Positions 61,601 to 64,000 of a stretch of DNA of 64,000 nt are shown here, one piece after another. This DNA comes from Megalonaias nervosa (taxonomy: Eukaryota > Mollusca > Bivalvia > Unionida > Unionidae). The position numbers were made by a program, and so were the translations under genes. Under the pieces are notes generated by a model. The model saw only the letters and a list, made by a program, of their open reading frames with translations. It was not told the DNA's origin and made no database searches. The stretch spans positions 310,001 to 374,000 of the forward strand of contig JAECUM010092842.1 of the NCBI GenBank assembly GCA_016617855.1, read 5' to 3'. Within the stretch, counting starts at the first letter, position 1. Each line of letters opens with the position of its first letter.

Positions 61601-62140
61601 CCTCAAAGACCATCACATATCAACATCTGAACCATAGCTTCTTCTGAATTCTCTCCTCTCTACCTCAAAGACCATCATGTATCAACATCTGAACCATGGC
61701 TTCTTCTGAATTCTCTCCTCTCTACCTCAAAGACCATCATATATCAACATCTGAACCATAGCTTCTTCTGAATTCTCTCCTCTCTACCTCAAAGACCATC
61801 ATGTATCAACATCTGAACCATGGCTTCTTCTGAATTCTCTCCTCTCTACCTCAAAGACCATCATGTATCAACATCTGAACCATGATATCAATTTTAAGAA
61901 AGATTTTACTATTCATTTAAGATGTTAAGTTTAATTTTAAAAAATGAATAATCATTTCTGAGAAGTTTTTTTATGGTACATACAGTTTTCATCCAATCAA
62001 GTGCCCTGCAGGTGTCACCTCCATCACAGCCATTGTTGTTGGAAGCACAGTCAATGACTTGCTGCACACTGAGATCTAGGGGTGGTTCTCCTGTCAACTT
62101 AGCATACATGCTCTCCACAGTCTCCACAGCACTGAATGCC
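40660..62140 (-). CDS. Cathepsin O-like papain-family cysteine protease, C-terminal 5 exons (partial gene)
   Basis: Minus-strand exons in coding order: 62140-61984, 56731-56616, 53117-52951, 44263-44171, 40697-40660, with compatible phases and GT/AG sites throughout. They encode about 189 residues, comparable to the rest of a C1A mature domain. Visible family marks are AFSAVE just after the catalytic-Cys Trp (its TGG codon is split, G at 62140), LSVQQVIDC, GCDGG, the catalytic His in NHAV, the catalytic Asn in IVRNSWG, and CGIAE near the end. LSVQQVIDC, the GGIIQ-HC block and PYYIVRNSWG fit cathepsin O better than L, B or F. A lysosomal endopeptidase is the family role. The signal peptide, propeptide and active-site Cys exon lie beyond 64000. 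Introns are 3.5-8.7 kb and full of repeats. Candidate - strand AATAAA at 39953-39958. Confidence 0.9.
40698..43900 (-). other. Cathepsin intron before the terminal exon
   Basis: No exon recognised. A region from about 42018 to 42820 differs in composition (CACGTG, CCCCGTCACGTGAGCC at about 42257), ends with AATAAATTATTTTG and is flanked by ATGTAAC; possible solo LTR. Confidence 0.35.
43377..43481. repeat. 21-bp tandem repeat, 5 copies
   Basis: Unit GTCATGTGATGAAAGACAGCA with few changes; a multiple of three, so it reads through as a 7-residue repeat, but no gene is supported. Confidence 0.9.
43901..44132 (+). mobile_element. tRNA-derived SINE, family 2 copy
   Basis: 'GGGTCCCAGATGGCAGAGCG' start, 'TTTTCCTGGGGTTTTTGTCA' body, 'GCATTAAACACAAAACAACA' end. 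Lies 38 bases from the cathepsin exon with the catalytic Asn, in opposite orientation to that gene. Confidence 0.78.
44171..44263 (-). CDS. Cathepsin O-like exon 4 of the visible part (catalytic Asn)
   Basis: Minus-strand acceptor 'gatgttacag', donor GTAAGT. Two bases complete Gly, 30 codons follow and one base is carried over. EIPYYIVRNSWGTDYG holds the catalytic Asn and its RNSWG signature; HDGYLYIKIGNNVC leads to the last exon. A tRNA-type SINE ends about 39 bases downstream of this donor. Confidence 0.94.
45500..45705 (+). repeat. Inverted repeat arm 1 (partner at 48400-48565)
   Basis: 'GATAGCTTTCTTTGCTACC' (45527) and 'CAAAGGGAAGCAACTCTTAA', 'GATTAACTCTCCTTTCTACC' (45640-45680) reappear in reverse complement near 48400-48565. 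A third fragment ('CCTGATCACATTACATTAGG') is also at 47087. Confidence 0.7.
45707..46919 (-). mobile_element. Possible degenerate hAT-like element
   Basis: The ends ATGCCAAGTTTTCTGG (45707) and, in reverse, CATGCCAAGTCTCCCAG (46919) are similar inverted termini. In the middle, minus-strand frames around 46330-46140 give 'AELLLQECYVLL'-like and 'DPECCFSMLRKIQTTVEMN', resembling the C-terminal dimerisation segment of hAT transposases. Strongly decayed; target duplication not seen. Confidence 0.4.
47201..47361. mobile_element. Palindromic MITE, copy g
   Basis: 'TATAAGTCGATTCCAACTGC', 'CAGATCAGGGTCTATGTTGT', 'CATGGACCCAGAACTGA'; the right arm is short. Confidence 0.72.
47362..48399. other. Cathepsin intron sequence
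   Basis: No exon or defined repeat; ORF 47708-47998 shows no recognisable domain. Confidence 0.4.
48400..48565 (-). repeat. Inverted repeat arm 2 (partner at 45500-45705)
   Basis: In reverse complement it reads 'GGATAACTTTCTTTGCTACC', 'AAAGGGAAGCAGCTCTTACA' and 'GGTTAACTCTCTTTCTACC', collinear with arm 1. The two arms enclose about 2.7 kb. Confidence 0.7.
49118..49742. repeat. 24/25-bp minisatellite, ~25 copies
   Basis: Unit CTAATGAGATATTATCCTTT plus TCCT. Two variants: a 24-bp unit (TCCTCTAATGAG) and a 25-bp unit (TCCACTAAATGAG), the latter clustered at 49290-49345 and 49460-49530. Because 24 is divisible by three, two overlapping repetitive ORFs arise; they are artefacts of the repeat. 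Confidence 0.95.
49746..52950. other. Cathepsin intron sequence
   Basis: No exon recognised. A 9-10 G run lies at about 51769-51778; ORFs at 50802-51254 have no recognisable domain. Confidence 0.4.
52951..53117 (-). CDS. Cathepsin O-like exon 3 of the visible part (catalytic His)
   Basis: Minus-strand acceptor 'gttatgacag', donor GTAAGC. One base completes Arg, 55 codons follow and one base is carried over. YVGSEDKMLQLLATVGPLTV is followed by SVDATTWQNYQGGIIQWHC and NHAVQIVGYDIS. H in NHAV is the catalytic histidine; GP(L)TVSVDA and GGIIQ are cathepsin O-like. Confidence 0.93.
53426..53633. mobile_element. Palindromic MITE, copy h
   Basis: 'GTAAGTTAAGTCAAACTGCA', 'GATCAGGGTCTATGTTGTTT', 'GCTCTACTGATTACTCCTGG' and right arm 'TGCAGTTTGCAATTGGGTTT'. 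Confidence 0.8.
53885..54370. repeat. ~170-bp degenerate tandem repeat (3 units)
   Basis: 'CTGAAACAAAACTGTGAATG', 'CTCCAAAACTGAACGTGTAA' and 'CTCCAGAAACAAAAGTGTGA' head successive units at about 53892, 54069 and 54237; each also has 'ACATCTACACCA'-like words. Confidence 0.7.
54815..55445 (-). repeat. Mollusc-type interspersed repeat, minus orientation
   Basis: 'CATTTTTCTTCTTTCAGTTA', 'CAGTGATCTTGACCTTTGAC' and 'CCAAAATCTAAAGGTTTCTT' recur at about 145-bp intervals; reverse complement of the family at 23800 and 33530. A 34-bp exact local duplication ('GTTAACCCAAGTGAAAGCAA' block) is at 55313-55378. Confidence 0.7.
56345..56470 (-). repeat. Fragment of the same interspersed repeat
   Basis: 'TTGGTTTCTTCCTCACCCCC' and 'AATGTTATTGTGCAGAAACT' match the minus-strand form of the 33530 family. 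Confidence 0.6.
56616..56731 (-). CDS. Cathepsin O-like exon 2 of the visible part
   Basis: Minus-strand acceptor 'ctattgcag', donor GTTAGT; 38 codons plus two bases (CG) of a split Arg codon. It reads ARPQMVIDAEYPLTDQ, then SNFCKMQPSEFVGIVV and TDFTCN. 'EYP' is the standard papain-family 'YPY/YPF' position, and the Cys pair fits the family disulfide. A 41-bp tandem array starts about 40 bases upstream of the acceptor. Confidence 0.88.
56774..56975. repeat. 41-bp tandem repeat, 5 copies
   Basis: Unit 'ACAAAGTGGCTGAGACAGTA' plus 'CACCATACATCAGCAGTCATA'; highly similar copies. Begins about 42 bases upstream (in gene direction) of a cathepsin splice acceptor. Confidence 0.93.
57040..58560. repeat. 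~42-bp minisatellite, ~36 copies with a duplicated block
   Basis: Unit 'TTGACAGTAATCTGTTGCTA' plus 'GATCCTACCTTCAAATGGGG', with internal deletions. A ~287-bp block starting near 57402 is repeated near 57689, both including the unusual 'CCTCGCTTATAATGAGG' unit, showing a second level of duplication. Repetitive minus-strand ORFs here are artefacts. Confidence 0.93.
59697..60033. repeat. 66-bp minisatellite, ~5 copies
   Basis: Unit begins 'GATCTGCCCACACTTCTGTA' and contains 'CCTATATGTAATGTACAGAC' and 'AGCCAAAAAGGACACTG'. Period 66 measured between 59736 and 59802. Units alternate GTACAGACAGCC and GTACAAACAGCC. Divisible by three, hence the apparent ORFs on both strands. Confidence 0.95.
60608..60924 (+). 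mobile_element. tRNA-derived SINE, family 1 copy
   Basis: 'GACCACTCTGGTGGCCTAAG' start, 'GGGTTCGAACCCTGG' B box, family body, short CA-rich end. Confidence 0.88.
61015..61885. repeat. 62-bp minisatellite, 14 units with alternating variants
   Basis: Unit 'CATCATGTATCAACATCTGA', 'ACCATGGCTTCTTCTGAATT', 'CTCTCCTCTCTACCTCAAAG', 'AC'. Type A has ATGTATC..CCATGG, type B has ATATATC..CCATAG. The order is largely A-B-A-B, giving a 124-bp higher-order period. Ends about 100 bases before a cathepsin exon. Confidence 0.95.
61984..62140 (-). CDS. Cathepsin O-like exon 1 of the visible part
   Basis: On the minus strand the acceptor 'ccatgatag' precedes G|GCA TTC AGT; the donor GTATGT follows ATG AAA ACT. 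One base completes the split Trp codon of the C-x-x-C-W active-site motif and 52 codons follow. AFSAVETVESMYAKL, LSVQQVIDCASNNNGCDGG and CRALDWMKT match the segment just after the catalytic cysteine. GCDGG is the conserved disulfide/Gly-Gly stretch. The acceptor side of this exon is the first unit of a 44-bp tandem array. Confidence 0.93.
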
Positions 62141-62357
62141 CTATCATGGTAGAATAAAGAGTTTCAGTTCAAATTCAAAATGCCCTACCATAGTGGAATA
62201 AAAAGATTTAGTTAAAATTCAAAATGCCCTACCATATTGGACTAAACAGTTTTAGTTCAAATTCAAAATGCCCTAATATAGTGGAATAAATAGTTTTAAT
62301 TCAAATTCAAAATGCCCTACCATAGTGGAATAAATAGTTTTAGTTCAAATTCAAAAG
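62136..62357. repeat. 44-bp tandem repeat, 5 copies, overlapping a splice acceptor
   Basis: 'TGCCCTACCATAGTGGAATA' plus 'AATAGTTTTAGTTCAAATTCAAAA' recurs with GCCC at 62138, 62182, 62226, 62270 and 62314 (period exactly 44). The first unit contains the minus-strand acceptor of cathepsin exon 62140-61984. Confidence 0.95.
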
Positions 62358-62694
62358 TTTCTTAAAATGTGGAAGCAGCACAAGATCTATGCATCAAGTA
62401 CACCACCTAATAAATCCATTTAGCTCAAATGTTAAAGTGCAACCTATGTCTCCAAATACTCCAAAACAGCATCACCGCCACATAACAGCCACAATTATCC
62501 CATTTGTTTCAACAAACATCAAACTTTTTCTCTGAAATCTGAAAATTCCTTCACTCAGTTTGAACTGTAGTCTTATTGAAAGTTTCCTAACCTGAACAGC
62601 TCTGAAATTATCCGGCATGTATGTGAATGAGATGCCTTGCAAATGCTGAACAATCAATTAGAATAATCCTAGTTTATCCTGTGACAATGGATAA

Positions 62695-63005
62695 GTTTTG
62701 GATTTTTAACGTAACTTTAACAATTTTTCAGTCATATTGCTACAATATCTGCAGTGTGGCAGTTTATAATGATGTCTAGCACTTGGGCATCATGCCGCAG
62801 ACATGTAGCATCATGTCTCGCCCAGTCACATTATCCTGACACCAGGCCAACCAGTCCTAACACTAACCTCTTAATGCTGAGCGCCATATGAAGCAGCTGT
62901 TAGTAACATTTTTATAAGTCTTTGGTATGACTCAACCGGAGTTTGAACCTGCAACATTCCATATCCAAAGCAGACGTTCTAACCACTAGGCCACCAGAGC
63001 GGTCT
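62695..63005 (-). mobile_element. tRNA-derived SINE, family 1 copy
   Basis: On the minus strand it starts AAGACCGCTCTGGTGGCCTA, with the family body; the CA tail is lost. B box decayed (GGTTCAAACTCCGG). Confidence 0.82.
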
Positions 63006-64000
63006 TACAATGGATTAAAATAATCCTCATTTACATCCTATGACTTGTGACTTTTATTTAACAGGTTCATGTTATATTTTCTGTGTTAATCATGGCATAC
63101 AAGCTATCAGCAGTGTTAATCATGCCATGTAAACTATCGGTTGCAAAATGATACAGCAAATATTGGTCCTGAAAGAAGGGTGGGGAGGTAAATGAACAAT
63201 AAGTTTTGTGATTCAGTAATAAGCCTATAAAAATAAATTTTTATAATTCCTAAAGTAATCTAATTTTTCTTTAACTCTTTATTTCCTTCCTGTTTTCCAT
63301 TTTCTTCTTACTACACCACTCCTTCGATAACTCGCGCACAACAGGGTCCACAAACATAGACCACGCTATAAGCGAGGGCGCGAGTTACCGTGGGACCTTC
63401 AAAAATTAAAAAAAAAAAATTGCTTCAACATCAAGAAAACAGTGGGGGAGGGAACTTCGCTGTTTAATGACTGAATCCTAATTTCACATTCACGTCGATA
63501 ATAATTTTTAATAATGCACTTTTTCTAATGAAGTTGTTCATTATTCTGTTTAAATAACATTTATTTTCAAAATGTCCAACATGTGAAAGATCGTTCCAAC
63601 TGGTTTCAACAACCATTACGTTTACACGAAAACGTGTGTATTACATCACTGCTTTTTGTTTTCTTGATGAGTCTGGTTCCCAAATTGGTATGGCATTGTA
63701 TCCTGCCAAATTGGGAGTCAAAAGAGCAGGGAACTAGACTAACTGTTGATACACCACCAAACAAGATTCCTTTTGTTAAAAAAACAAGCGAAATTTTCGT
63801 GAGACAATCGTCTACGTCAAATCTCAATTTTTGTGCTGTTCAATAAGTACAGTATTGATATCGTGATTTCATTGGAAGTAATAATGAAACTTTTTATCAT
63901 TCTTGAGGATATCTCAAAGTGCCAGTTCCAGAATTCTCTGAAACTCGCTTGCCCACAATGGTCCATATCTGTGAAACCAAGCTCTTTATTTTACGAAGCA
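63006..64000. other. Right-edge sequence, possible DNA-transposon part
   Basis: At 63324-63393 'GATAACTCGCGC' faces 'GCGCGAGTTACC' across a CpG-rich core, unlike the surrounding AT-rich DNA and like the ends of pogo-type elements. ORFs at 63583-63846 (both strands) have no recognised domain. No cathepsin exon was found here. Confidence 0.35.

Noticed and set aside
62580..62630. Open segment GISFTYMPDNFRAVQ with flanking AG/GT as a cathepsin exon
   Set aside because: No resemblance to the expected RFDWR..CGGCW region and the phase does not fit the split Trp codon.
63080..63190. Minus-strand ORF after 'CTTTCAG' (DQYLLYHFATDSLHG..) as an upstream cathepsin exon
   Set aside because: It does not match the propeptide or active-site Cys region and contains an internal direct duplication; it stops without a donor.

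Overview
This is eukaryotic nuclear DNA: AT-rich, intron-dominated and loaded with repeats, with short exons flanked by GT/AG splice sites. No long uninterrupted host ORF and no prokaryotic gene organisation is present. The protein matches, the tRNA-derived SINEs ending in CA repeats, the TA-flanked MITEs and repeats built on arrays such as 'AAGGTCACTGTGACT' all fit a lophotrochozoan, most likely a bivalve mollusc. The species is inferred only loosely.

Two host genes are supported, arranged tail to tail. (1) On the + strand, ten exons from 6131 to 33024 encode the C-terminal 500 residues and stop codon of the giant E3 ubiquitin ligase MYCBP2 (PAM / Highwire / RPM-1). They cover the B-box-like zinc motif, the RING finger and the tandem-cysteine RING-Cys-relay (RCR) domain; both relay cysteines keep their exact human spacing. 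The 5' part of the gene lies upstream of the window. (2) On the - strand, five exons from 62140 down to 40660 encode the C-terminal ~190 residues of a papain-family cysteine protease closest to cathepsin O. The catalytic His and Asn are present. The exon carrying the catalytic Cys is off the right edge. About 7 kb of repeat-rich sequence separates the two 3' ends.

Most of the rest is mobile or tandem DNA. 1-6130: degenerate LINE (ORF1 zinc-knuckle and endonuclease remnants), a SINE and a MITE. 8423-12540: a long element with internal ~140-bp repeats. 14107-18561: a complete 2.78-kb pogo/Tigger transposon with perfect 16-bp TIRs and TA target duplication but a broken transposase. 18675-19811: a MITE and a 224-bp pogo-like MITE. 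23.6-24.3 kb: mollusc-type repeats. 26.7-28.2 kb: LINE reverse-transcriptase relic. 31.5-32.6 kb: a SINE and a tRNA-like sequence. 33.5-40.6 kb: intergenic repeats. 45.5-48.6 kb: inverted repeats around a possible hAT-like relic. 49.1-49.7, 56.8-58.6, 59.7-60.0, 61.0-61.9 and 62.1-62.4 kb: five minisatellite arrays inside or bordering the cathepsin introns, one of which repeats the splice-acceptor region of an exon.

No wholly new system was recognised. The most interesting points are the conserved RCR relay in an invertebrate, the tandemly duplicated splice acceptor of the cathepsin gene, the dimeric higher-order 62-bp array, and the TIR-complete Tigger with a short cognate-looking MITE in a neighbouring intron.
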